The notes under the pieces are model-generated. The model made no database searches. It saw only the letters and a program-made list of their open reading frames with translations, and had not been told where the DNA came from. DNA of 64,000 bases from Streptomyces sp. DvalAA-43 (GTDB lineage Bacteria; Actinomycetota; Actinomycetes; Streptomycetales; Streptomycetaceae): the NCBI RefSeq assembly GCF_900091725.1, contig NZ_FMBW01000063.1, forward strand, positions 62,001 to 126,000. Direction: 5' to 3'. The first letter of the stretch is position 1, and each line of letters opens with the position of its first letter. This document shows, in pieces, positions 8,574 through 16,337 of this stretch. Made by a program: the position numbers and the translations under genes.

Positions 8574-9524
8574 TCAGTCCTCCTGGCGTCCGAGACCGAA
8601 CCAGCGTGCCTGTACCACCGCCACGACCGCGATGATCAGTGCGAGGATCACCGCGCCCGCGCTGCCGAGGCCCAGGTTCTGTCCCTGCCCCAGCGCCACG
8701 TAGTACAGGTAGACCAGGGGCGGCCTGGCGTAGGGCGGGTAGCCGCGTGCCGTCGACAGCAGGTTGTAGAACTCGTCGAAGGCCTGGAAGGCGTTGATCA
8801 CCAGGAGCAGGACGACGGCGACGGAGGTCGCCCGCAGTTGCGGGAAGGTGATGTACCTGAAGACCTGCCAGCCGGGGCGGGCGCCGTCGACGGCCGCCGC
8901 CTCGTAGAGGGTGCGTGGGATGCGCTGGAGTCCGGCCAGCAGGATCACCATGTAGAAGCCTGCCTGGAGCCACAGGCGCACGGTCACGATGACCAGCCAG
9001 TACCAGGGCGGGCTGGTGGTCGACAGCCAGGCGGTGTCCGAGCCGCCGAACCATCCCAGCACCGTGTTCGCCAGCCCGAACCGTACCCCGTTGAAGATCG
9101 ACAGCTTCCAGATCATCGCGGCGACGACGTACGAGCAGGCGGTCGGCAGGAAGAAGACCGACCGGAAGAACGCCTGGGCGAAGCGCAGTCTGGCGACCAT
9201 CAGAGCGAGGGCGAGCGAGAGCCCGTAGGTTGCCGGAACGATGAAGAGCGAGAAGACGACGAAGGTGACGAGGCTGGAGATGAAGGACGGGTCGCCAAGG
9301 ATCTCGGAGTAGTTGTCCAGGCCCACGAAGTCGATCGGTGTCACCGTGTTGTGGGCGTCGAAGAAGCTGAGCCACACGCTCCACAGCAGCGGTACGTACG
9401 TGAAGAGGGCGAGCCCGGCGGCGAAGGGGCCGACGAAGACCCAGAACCACAGGTAGCGGTTCTGAGGGCCCAGCAGTCGCCGTCCCAGCGGCCTTCTGGC
9501 GCCTTCGGTCGTCTGCGTGGCTAT
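8574..9524 (-). CDS. Carbohydrate ABC transporter permease (MalF-like), non-standard start
   Basis: The partner permease, about 316 residues with six or more membrane helices (first NRYLWFWVFVGPFAAGLALF) and the coupling loop LYEAAAVDGARPGWQVFRYI. No ATG, GTG or TTG lies near the expected N-terminus. The frame overlaps the stop of the binding-protein gene as ATAG, so an ATA initiator at 9524 is the simplest reading, and that is the start given. A CTG further in is an alternative. The body of the gene is intact and of normal length. Confidence 0.88.
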   Translation of the reverse strand: MATQTTEGARRPLGRRLLGPQNRYLWFWVFVGPFAAGLALFTYVPLLWSVWLSFFDAHNTVTPIDFVGLDNYSEILGDPSFISSLVTFVVFSLFIVPATYGLSLALALMVARLRFAQAFFRSVFFLPTACSYVVAAMIWKLSIFNGVRFGLANTVLGWFGGSDTAWLSTTSPPWYWLVIVTVRLWLQAGFYMVILLAGLQRIPRTLYEAAAVDGARPGWQVFRYITFPQLRATSVAVVLLLVINAFQAFDEFYNLLSTARGYPPYARPPLVYLYYVALGQGQNLGLGSAGAVILALIIAVVAVVQARWFGLGRQED

Positions 9525-10786
9525 GACCGCACCCGCTTCAGCTCGGCGTTCGCCGTCGCGACGACCGCCCTGATCTGGGCCTCCGGGTCGGCGCCTTCGG
9601 TGATGATCCGGCTCAGGGCGTCCTGGTAGGCGGTCTGGCTCCGGGCGGTCCACAACAGGGGTTGTGCGTAGCCGTGTTCGGTCGTGAAGCGGACGGCTTC
9701 GGCCGCCGCGCCCTTGGCGAGTGCGGCTGCCTTCTTCGCCAGCGAGATCCGGGCGGGAATGTGGAAGCCGTAGGAGAGCGCGAAGTCTTCCTGGTAGTCG
9801 GTCCGTTCCACCCACAGCCACTTCACATACGCCTTCGCCGCGTCGATGTGGCCGCTGTGCGCGCTGACGGCCGACCCGTAGGCGCCGACCGGTACCGAAG
9901 GCCTGCCCCGTGCCCCGTCGCGGGGGAAGGGCAGGACGCCGAAGTCGTCGCCCAGCGCCTTCTCGATCTGCGGGAGGGCCCACAGTCCCGTCCACTGCAT
10001 GGCGGTCAGGCCCTGGAGGAACGCGGACGGGTCGGACCAGTCGGTGGGGGCTCCGAGCAGCAGGGAATCGTCCTTGTGGAACCGATGCAGTTTGCCGAGG
10101 GTCCTGGCGGCTTGCGGGTCGTCGAATCCGACCGCTCCGTCGGAGGTCACGAGTTCCAGGCCCGCGGCGCGCAGCGGGGTGGCGCCGAGCACGCCGGCTC
10201 CCCCGTCGTTGCCGAGGAAGAGGCCCTTGACGTCCTTGGTCGTCAGGGCCCTTGCCGCGTCGACCAGTTCGTCGAGGGTCTGCGGTGGCCGGACTCCGGC
10301 CTTGTCCAGCAGACTCTTTCGGTAATAGAGCATCTGCATGTCGATGGCCTGGGGGATGCCGTAGACCTTGCCCTTGTACGTCTTGGGGGTGAGGACCGCG
10401 GGGTTGAAGTCCTCACGTACCCCGTCCAGGAGGTCGGTGAGATCGGCGACCTGACCACCCTGGATCTGGTCCAGGGTCGGACTGCCCTCGAAGACGTCCG
10501 GTGCGTTCTTGGTCAGCAGTGCCGCGGCCGTCTGCTGGTCATAGTTGCCGGGCCGCCATTCGATCGTGATCTCCGCCCTGCGGTACGCGGCCGCATAGCG
10601 TTTCACCGCCTGCTCGGTCCCGGCCTCACCGTACTGGTGGTACCACTGGTCGAGAGCGGGGCGATCGCCCGCTCCGCCGGCACGGCCGGTGTTGGAACCG
10701 CAGGCGGCCGTGAGTGCGAGTGCGCCCGTGGCGGCCAGCAGATACCGGCGGCTGATGCTGTTGGCTGAGGTGCTTGAGTGGGGCAT
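9521..10786 (-). CDS. Extracellular sugar-binding lipoprotein of ABC importer
   Basis: A 421-aa family 1 solute-binding protein. The N-terminus carries a twin-arginine-like SRRYLLAATGALALTAAC, ending in a lipobox (LTAAC), so it is probably exported and lipid-anchored. The mature part has the family pattern of a ligand-binding alpha/beta protein, for example PALDQWYHQYGE, GNYDQQTAAALLTKNAPDVF and YGIPQAIDMQMLYYRKSLLDKAG. It is the first gene of a three-gene operon with two permeases. No strong ribosome site is visible before the ATG at 10786. Confidence 0.93.
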   Translation of the reverse strand: MPHSSTSANSISRRYLLAATGALALTAACGSNTGRAGGAGDRPALDQWYHQYGEAGTEQAVKRYAAAYRRAEITIEWRPGNYDQQTAAALLTKNAPDVFEGSPTLDQIQGGQVADLTDLLDGVREDFNPAVLTPKTYKGKVYGIPQAIDMQMLYYRKSLLDKAGVRPPQTLDELVDAARALTTKDVKGLFLGNDGGAGVLGATPLRAAGLELVTSDGAVGFDDPQAARTLGKLHRFHKDDSLLLGAPTDWSDPSAFLQGLTAMQWTGLWALPQIEKALGDDFGVLPFPRDGARGRPSVPVGAYGSAVSAHSGHIDAAKAYVKWLWVERTDYQEDFALSYGFHIPARISLAKKAAALAKGAAAEAVRFTTEHGYAQPLLWTARSQTAYQDALSRIITEGADPEAQIRAVVATANAELKRVRS

Positions 10787-11131
10787 GGTTCATCAGTGTG
10801 GCGCCGATACGTGTATGAGTTGTTGCCCGCCCATGAAACGGCCAGTTTTGGCCGAAGGGGCGGTTCGATCAGAGTCTTCAACGATCAAATACAGCCAGGG
10901 ATGTTCAGGCCGTCGCCGTCATGAGTCGGCGGCCCGGCTCTGCGAACGCCGAGCCGCCGGAAGAGACAAAGGCATCGGGCCCGCGCGACGCGACGCGCCC
11001 GTCCGTGCCGAGCACTGGATGTACCTCCTCGCCGAGATCAAGAACTGCGGCGTGAACGGCGCCCTGATGCTCCTCCGCGATGCGTTCGAGTGTCGGCGGT
11101 GTGTCGCGGGCGGCGGTTCCCCGCCACTCGG
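10787..11131. other. Intergenic region with a doubtful minus-strand ORF
   Basis: About 345 bases between the AsnC-type regulator and the ABC binding protein. It presumably carries the ABC operon promoter. A 76-codon frame on the minus strand (10905-11135) could start at TTG overlapping the regulator stop as TTGA, but its sequence resembles nothing recognised and I do not call it a gene. Confidence 0.4.
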
Positions 11132-12124
11132 TCAACGGCGCTCACCCGTCCCGGGGCTGTGGTTGCGTGCGACTGCGCCGTCGCGCTTGAGCGTGCGGAT
11201 GATCGGGGCGGTCTCGACCGTGTCGATGCCCAGGAGGGTACCGATGCGGTCGGAGAGGTACGCGTAGAGGGACTCGTCGTCGGAGCAGAGGACATGGGCC
11301 AGGAGGTTGGTCCGCCCGGTGGTGGCGGCGGCGTAGGCCACTTCGGGGTGGCCTGCCAGCGCGGCGCCGGTGGCAGCGAGCCGCGAGGGCTGCACCGACA
11401 TCCAGATGGCCGTGCCGGACGGGTCACCCAGCAGACGCTCGTCCACGTCCAGGACGAAGAAGAGTGCTCCGGCCGTGCGCAGGTGCGCGATGCGGCGGCG
11501 CACCGTCGACTCGTGACAGCGGGCCTCGACGGCCAGCGCGGCGTGCGAGGCGCGGCCGTCGCGGTTCAGCGCGGCGAGCAGGATGTGGTCGAGATCCGTG
11601 AGCCGCACCGGAGCCGCCTGGGCGTGAGGGGGCGGGTACGAGGGCGCGAGGGCGTCCATCTGTTCCCGGCTCAACGCGGCGGTGGGACCGTCCCAGGTGG
11701 TCGGGCCGCCCTTGAAGAGCCGCAGCATGCGGTGCGCGGTGATCGAGGTGACCCGGCGGCTCGAAGGGAGCCTGTCCATCAGCAGCGCGTCCCGGTCGCT
11801 GTCACTGTGCACGGCGAGATGGCAGATGATCTCGGTTCCGCCGGAGGCGAGTTGGACCCATCGTGTGTCCTCGCGCTCGGCCAGTGACTGGGCCAGACCG
11901 AGCGAGGCGCTGGGGACGCACTGCAGCCGCAGTGCCCACACGGTCTGCCCGACGGGCCGGGGGTTGAGCCGGCCGACGACACGGAGCCCGGCCGTCTCGC
12001 GCAGCCGGGCGTAGCGGCGGGCGACCATCTGGTCGGAGACGCCCAGCACTGAGGCAATCCGGCGCAGTGGTGCGCGGCCATCAATCTGTAGTGCATGAAT
12101 GAGCTGGAGATCGATGCATTCCAC
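11132..12124 (-). CDS. Double-domain AsnC/Lrp family regulator
   Basis: A 330-aa DNA-binding regulator made of two tandem AsnC-type units. Each has a winged helix-turn-helix (LQIDGRAPLRRIASVLGVS near residues 12-30 and LNRDGRASHAALAVEARC in the second half) followed by an effector-binding RAM-like region. GTG at 12124 gives VECIDLQLIHAL, the usual Lrp beginning; the frame stays open further upstream without a ribosome site. It is divergent from the ubiD gene and upstream of the ABC operon on the same strand, so either could be its target. The divergent layout favours ubiD. Confidence 0.88.
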   Translation of the reverse strand: MECIDLQLIHALQIDGRAPLRRIASVLGVSDQMVARRYARLRETAGLRVVGRLNPRPVGQTVWALRLQCVPSASLGLAQSLAEREDTRWVQLASGGTEIICHLAVHSDSDRDALLMDRLPSSRRVTSITAHRMLRLFKGGPTTWDGPTAALSREQMDALAPSYPPPHAQAAPVRLTDLDHILLAALNRDGRASHAALAVEARCHESTVRRRIAHLRTAGALFFVLDVDERLLGDPSGTAIWMSVQPSRLAATGAALAGHPEVAYAAATTGRTNLLAHVLCSDDESLYAYLSDRIGTLLGIDTVETAPIIRTLKRDGAVARNHSPGTGERR

Positions 12125-12360
12125 GTATCCCGAGTCTATCGCGCGCAGTATCCGGCATACGCGTCCGGACTCGTTGCCCCTCCTCCCGGCCGGTCCGGAT
12201 CCTGGCGGCACAGGCCCGTGCGGTGGCTGTCCTCGCGAAGCCACCTCCCCTGCGGGCAACTGCTCCGGGCGCGGCCGCCGCCGTCAGGAAGCCGCCGTCA
12301 GGAAAGAGAAGAAGAGGAGGACGGGAGGCCCGGACGTACTGCCCGGCTCCCCGACGACAC

Positions 12361-13800
12361 ATGAACGCATTCCGTGACCTTCGGCACTACATCGATCACA
12401 TGACGGAGACGCTCGGGAAGGACGAGGTCCTCCGGATCGACGGCGCGGACCGGGACCTGGACATCGGCGGGATCACCGAACTGATGGCGGAGAAGGAAGG
12501 CCCCGCACTGATGTTCGACAACATCCCCGGCTTCCCGGCGGGGCACCGCGTGTTCACCAATTTCATGGGGACCGCCGCCCGGACCGCAGTGGCGCTCGGA
12601 CTGCCGGCGGACACCTCGAAGCTCGACATCGTGCGGGCCTGGAAGGACCTGAGCAGGCGGCTCGAACCCGTCCCTCCGGTGGAGGTCGCCTCGGGTCCGG
12701 TCCTGGAGAACGTCCTGGTCGGCGATGACGTGGATCTCAACATCTTCCCCACGCCGCAGTGGCACGACGGGGACGGCGGCCGCTACATCGGCACGGCCTG
12801 CATGGTCATCACCCGCGACCCCGACAGCGGCTGGGTCAACGTCGGCACCTACCGGGCCTGCGTCCAGGGCCCGGACCGGCTCTCGCTGTGGATGCTCGGC
12901 AACCGGCACGCCAAGGCGATCGCCGAGAAGTACTGGGAGCGCGGCCGGAGCTGCCCGATCGCGGTGGTGGTGGGCCAGGACCCGATCCTGTCGACCGCCG
13001 CGGCTATCGCCGCGCCGTCCGGGATGTCGGAGTACGACCTGGCGGGCGGACTCCGCGGGCAGGGCGTCGAGGTCCTGTACGCACCGGGCAGCGACCTTCC
13101 GGTCCCGGCGTACGCGGAGATCGTGATCGAGGGCGAACTGCCTCCGGTCGAGGAGGAGTCCGTGCTGGAGGGACCCTTCGGGGAGTGGACCGGCTACTAC
13201 ACGCACTCGGGCCAGGAGACCGTGGTCCGGGTCGACCGGATCATGCACCGGAACGACCCGATCATCCTGGGCGCACCGCCGATGCTCCCGACCGTCCCGG
13301 CCGGTGACCAGGCCGTCCCGCTGTACTCGGCATCGGTGACGTGGGACCACCTGGAGGCCTCCGGCGTCCAGAACATCAAGGGCGTGTGGGCGTACGCCCG
13401 CCAGCTCATGATGGTCGTCTCCATCGAGCAGACCGGCGCGGGCGACGCCATGCACGCACTGCTCGCGGCGGCCGGGCGCAAGCGCACCGGCGGCATGGAG
13501 CGGTACTTCGTCGTGGTCGACGAGGACATCGACATCACCGACGTCAACCACGTCCTGTGGGCGATGTTCACCCGCGTCGACCCGGCCGAGTCCCTCCAGG
13601 TGCTGCGCGCGCCCACCACCGCCATCGACCCGCGGTTGTCGCCCGCCAAGCGCGCCGCCGGCGACCTGTCGATGGGCATCGTGCTGATCGACGCGTGCAA
13701 GCCGTTCGCGTGGAAGGACCAGTACCCGGCGGCCAACCGTGTCGACGAGGCGACCCGCGACGAGCTGCGCAAGCGCTGGGCGGGGCTCCTGGCGATGTAG
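12361..13800 (+). CDS. UbiD family prenylated-FMN-dependent decarboxylase
   Basis: A 479-aa decarboxylase of the UbiD/VdcC type, which uses prenylated FMN to decarboxylate aromatic or unsaturated acids reversibly. Seen: the FMN-binding regions MVITRDPDSGWVNVGTYR and GPFGEWTGYYTHSG, and the conserved FVVVDEDIDITD segment near the C-terminus. Length is normal for the vanillate or hydroxybenzoate decarboxylase branch. ATG 12361 gives a typical N-terminus (MNAFRDLRHYI) but lacks a strong ribosome site. The flavin prenyltransferase needed to make its cofactor is the next gene, 149 bases away. Actual substrate unknown. Confidence 0.95.
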   Translation: MNAFRDLRHYIDHMTETLGKDEVLRIDGADRDLDIGGITELMAEKEGPALMFDNIPGFPAGHRVFTNFMGTAARTAVALGLPADTSKLDIVRAWKDLSRRLEPVPPVEVASGPVLENVLVGDDVDLNIFPTPQWHDGDGGRYIGTACMVITRDPDSGWVNVGTYRACVQGPDRLSLWMLGNRHAKAIAEKYWERGRSCPIAVVVGQDPILSTAAAIAAPSGMSEYDLAGGLRGQGVEVLYAPGSDLPVPAYAEIVIEGELPPVEEESVLEGPFGEWTGYYTHSGQETVVRVDRIMHRNDPIILGAPPMLPTVPAGDQAVPLYSASVTWDHLEASGVQNIKGVWAYARQLMMVVSIEQTGAGDAMHALLAAAGRKRTGGMERYFVVVDEDIDITDVNHVLWAMFTRVDPAESLQVLRAPTTAIDPRLSPAKRAAGDLSMGIVLIDACKPFAWKDQYPAANRVDEATRDELRKRWAGLLAM

Positions 13801-13949
13801 CCCCGCACTGCGCGGGAGGGGGCGGCGCAGCACCGCGGGGAGGGGCAGCGCAGCACGCCCTCTCCCTCGCAAGGCTGTCCCCTCCCCGCCGGTCCGTCCC
13901 CTGCTCCTCTTCCCTCCCCCTCCCCTCCCCGCCGCGCCAGGAGCCCGCT

Positions 13950-14624
13950 GTGACCCCCTCTTCCCCCACCCGCCTCATCGTCGGAGTCACCGGTGCCACC
14001 GGTGCCCCGCTCGCTGTTCGCCTACTGGAGATCCTGCGGGAGGTACCGCAGGTGGAGACCCATCTCGTGCTGAGCACCTGGGCCCGCTCCACCATCGAGG
14101 TGGAGACGCCGCACACCAGCAGGCACTGCGCCGAACTCGCCGATGTGACACACAAGTTCGGCGATCTGGGCGCCACGATCTCCTCCGGCTCCTTTCCGGT
14201 CGCGGGCATGGTCATCGTCCCGTGCAGCATGAAGACGCTTGCGGCGGTACGGCACGGCCTGGCCGACAACCTCATCGCCCGCGCAGCCGATGTCACGCTC
14301 AAGGAACGCCGCCCGCTGGTCCTCGTGCCCCGGGAGACACCGCTCAGCGAGATCCATCTGGAGAACATGCTCGCCCTCTCCCGCATGGGAGTCCGCATCG
14401 TCCCTCCGATGCCGGCCTTCTACGACATTCCGAACGGCATCAGCGACCTCGTGGACCACATCGTCATGCGGATCCTCGACCAGTTCGATCTGCCCGTGGG
14501 CACCGCGGACATAGCGGAGCGGTGGCAGGGCCTGGCCCATACGCGCAGCCACGGACCCATGTCAGGAGACGGCGCGGGAGCGAGGAGGCGGCGAAGCGAA
14601 TACCGGGGATTCAGTTCGTCGTGA
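13950..14624 (+). CDS. ubiX: UbiX family flavin prenyltransferase
   Basis: A 224-aa enzyme that attaches a dimethylallyl group to FMN, producing the cofactor for the UbiD protein encoded just upstream. Diagnostic segments are RLIVGVTGATGAPLAVRLLE at the N-terminus, VPCSMKTLAAVRHGLADNLI in the middle, and RRPLVLVPRETPLSEIHLENM. The GTG start at 13950 has AGGAG six bases upstream. The last 30 residues (basic, low complexity) extend past the usual family end. Known UbiX proteins form dodecamers in the cytosol. Confidence 0.95.
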   Translation: MTPSSPTRLIVGVTGATGAPLAVRLLEILREVPQVETHLVLSTWARSTIEVETPHTSRHCAELADVTHKFGDLGATISSGSFPVAGMVIVPCSMKTLAAVRHGLADNLIARAADVTLKERRPLVLVPRETPLSEIHLENMLALSRMGVRIVPPMPAFYDIPNGISDLVDHIVMRILDQFDLPVGTADIAERWQGLAHTRSHGPMSGDGAGARRRRSEYRGFSSS

Positions 14625-14631
14625 GAAACCA

Positions 14632-14660
14632 TTGATCGCTCAATTTCCCTACTCTAAGGT
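14632..14660 (+). promoter_or_regulatory. Probable housekeeping promoter for the 22-codon ORF
   Basis: TTGATC (14632-14637), a 17-base spacer, then TAAGGT (14655-14660), in a locally A+T-rich stretch that stands out from its surroundings. Spacing and hexamers fit a sigma-70/HrdB promoter. Transcription would begin near 14667, about 80 bases before the small ORF, so the small ORF and ligase unit need not depend on read-through from ubiX. Confidence 0.55.
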
Positions 14661-14748
14661 CGCGTTAATCGAATGGCCGTTCCCGGCCGCGAGTGCACCA
14701 CCAGGAGCCCAGCCGCCCCCGGGCGGCGCGGAACAAGGGAGACCCGTC

Positions 14749-14817
14749 ATGGTCAAGCACTACGTCAAGTACGCCTTCAGCACGCTCACCGCGGCGATGT
14801 TCGCCAGCATGGTCTGA
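14749..14817 (+). CDS. 22-aa hydrophobic peptide ORF, candidate precursor or leader
   Basis: An ORF of 23 codons including the stop. It begins MVKHYVK and ends in the hydrophobic run STLTAAMFASMV. AAGGGAG lies eight bases before the ATG, a strong ribosome site. It has its own promoter upstream and a perfect 12-bp hairpin starting 13 bases after the stop. A basic N-terminus followed by a short apolar helix would fit a membrane-inserting peptide. It precedes a ligase gene and a gene for a presenilin-like membrane protease. It could be a precursor peptide, a membrane micropeptide or an attenuator leader. I recognise no homologue. A longer frame from 14632 has no ribosome site. Confidence 0.5.
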   Translation: MVKHYVKYAFSTLTAAMFASMV

Positions 14818-14829
14818 CGCTCGGCCCCG

Positions 14830-14860
14830 GCCTGGACCGGGAAGACAACCCGGTCCAGGC
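14830..14860 (+). terminator. Perfect hairpin after the 22-codon ORF (terminator or attenuator)
   Basis: A 12-bp perfect stem, GCCTGGACCGGG (14830-14841) with its complement at 14849-14860, and a seven-base loop. There is no following U-run. It lies between the small ORF and the ligase ribosome site (AGGAG at 14864-14868), so it could partially stop transcription, stabilise the small mRNA, or limit ligase translation. Confidence 0.75.
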
Positions 14861-14873
14861 ATCAGGAGACCCC

Positions 14874-16337
14874 TTGTTCGGTACCGCCCTCAGCCAACTC
14901 CGCTACGGCATGGCGATCTTGCGCAACCGTCGCATCCGTCCGCAGGATCTGGAGCGCATAGCCCGCGACCTCATCGCGACCCTGGCCGAGTTCGGCGAGC
15001 CCGGGGCGGACTCGGCCCTGCTCCCCGGCCAGGCGGGGGCCGTCGACCCCGCCGTACGACGGACCGTCACGGAGCGCAGCCTACGGGCCACGGCACGGGC
15101 CGCCACCCGGCACACGGCCCACTACCGGCGGACCTTCGACGCTCTGGGAATCGACCCGAGCAGTCTCACCCCCGAGACCTGGGACCGCGTACCGGTCACC
15201 CCCAAGGAGGCCCTGCGCGCTCTGCCGGCCGCCTTCGTGTCAGCCGCCTCCGCCCCTGCGCTGATGGCGCTCACCACGGGGACCAGTGGCACACCCACCG
15301 CTGTCTGGTTCTCCAGGGCCGAGGTGGAGATCTCGGTCGCCATGAGCACCGTCTCGGCCGTGCTCGGCATGGGCCTGCGGCCCCACCACACCATGGCGTA
15401 CGCGGGCTGCTCCCGGGCGACCCTGCCGCTGCTCAACGTGGAGGAGTCGGTGACCCGGATCGGCGCCTCGTTCGTCCAGATCGGCACGGTGGACCCGGCC
15501 GTGGCGCTGGACCGGCTGGCCACCCCGCTCGGCCTGCGCGGCAAAGCCCCGCAGATCACCCATCTGACGGTGTCCGCGTCCTACCTCTCCGCCCTCGTCG
15601 AAGAAGCGGAGAGAAACGGCTGGCGGGCAAAGGACTTCGGCCTGGAGTCCATCGGCGTCGGCGGCGAGGTGCTCTCCGATCCGCTGAGGGAGCGGGCCGC
15701 GGTCGCCCTGGGCGCACGGATCTCCACGGCGTACATGATGACCGAGGCCCTCCCCTCCGGCGGCACACCGTGCGCCGAGGGACATCTGCACCACACCACC
15801 GAGTTCGGGCACATGGAGATACTCGATCCCGTGACACACGAGCCGACTCCGCCCGGTGCCGTCGGCATCATCGTGCAGACGCCGTACGTCCCCTACCGGG
15901 ACTGCACCCTGCTGCTGCGCTACGCGACCGGCGACCTGGTCCGGCGTCCCGGGGCCGAGCCCACGTGCGAACTGGCCCATCTGCCCGCGACCTCGCCCGT
16001 ACTCGGCCGCTGGTCGGGTCCGCGGAGCATCGCGGTACCGACCCGGTCGGTGCTGAACCTGCTGGAGTCCGAACCGGACATCCCGCTGCCGGCGCGTTAC
16101 GCCCTGGTCGACCGGCCCGGGGGCCCTGTCCTCCACGTCCTGGTCCGCCGGACGCCCGCCGCCGCCCTGCTCGGCAGGCTGGAGGAGCGGGCCACCACGG
16201 CGGGCCTCGCGCTGGACGGCATCGTGCTCCACGACGATCCGGCCACGCTGCCGCCGACCGGCCCGGTCCGCGCCGATCTGCGCGAGCACACCTTCGAGTC
16301 GGTCCGCCCCGCCGTGCGCGTCGCGGGGCAGGCATGA
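14874..16337 (+). CDS. PaaK-like adenylate-forming ligase
   Basis: A 487-aa acyl-adenylating enzyme of the phenylacetate-CoA ligase / coenzyme F390 synthetase branch. It has the nucleotide loop ALTTGTSGTPTAVWFS near residue 130, VGGEVLSDPLRERAA as in PaaK, the YMMTEALP motif, and LLRYATGDLVRR near the C-terminal hinge. TTG at 14874 is chosen because CAGGAG lies five bases upstream. A carboxylic acid substrate is activated as the adenylate and passed to a thiol or amine; which is unknown. Its stop overlaps the next start as ATGA, so ligase and membrane protease are translationally coupled. Upstream are the hairpin and the 22-codon ORF. Confidence 0.88.
   Translation: MFGTALSQLRYGMAILRNRRIRPQDLERIARDLIATLAEFGEPGADSALLPGQAGAVDPAVRRTVTERSLRATARAATRHTAHYRRTFDALGIDPSSLTPETWDRVPVTPKEALRALPAAFVSAASAPALMALTTGTSGTPTAVWFSRAEVEISVAMSTVSAVLGMGLRPHHTMAYAGCSRATLPLLNVEESVTRIGASFVQIGTVDPAVALDRLATPLGLRGKAPQITHLTVSASYLSALVEEAERNGWRAKDFGLESIGVGGEVLSDPLRERAAVALGARISTAYMMTEALPSGGTPCAEGHLHHTTEFGHMEILDPVTHEPTPPGAVGIIVQTPYVPYRDCTLLLRYATGDLVRRPGAEPTCELAHLPATSPVLGRWSGPRSIAVPTRSVLNLLESEPDIPLPARYALVDRPGGPVLHVLVRRTPAAALLGRLEERATTAGLALDGIVLHDDPATLPPTGPVRADLREHTFESVRPAVRVAGQA

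Noticed and set aside
10905..11135. 76-codon minus-strand ORF overlapping the AsnC regulator stop as TTGA
   Set aside because: TTG start, no ribosome site beyond the overlap, no recognisable sequence. Noted in the intergenic entry only.
14749..14817. 22-codon ORF as the small VdcD subunit of a vanillate-type decarboxylase
   Set aside because: VdcD proteins are about 75-80 residues and soluble with a Cys-rich part; this peptide is 22 residues and hydrophobic.
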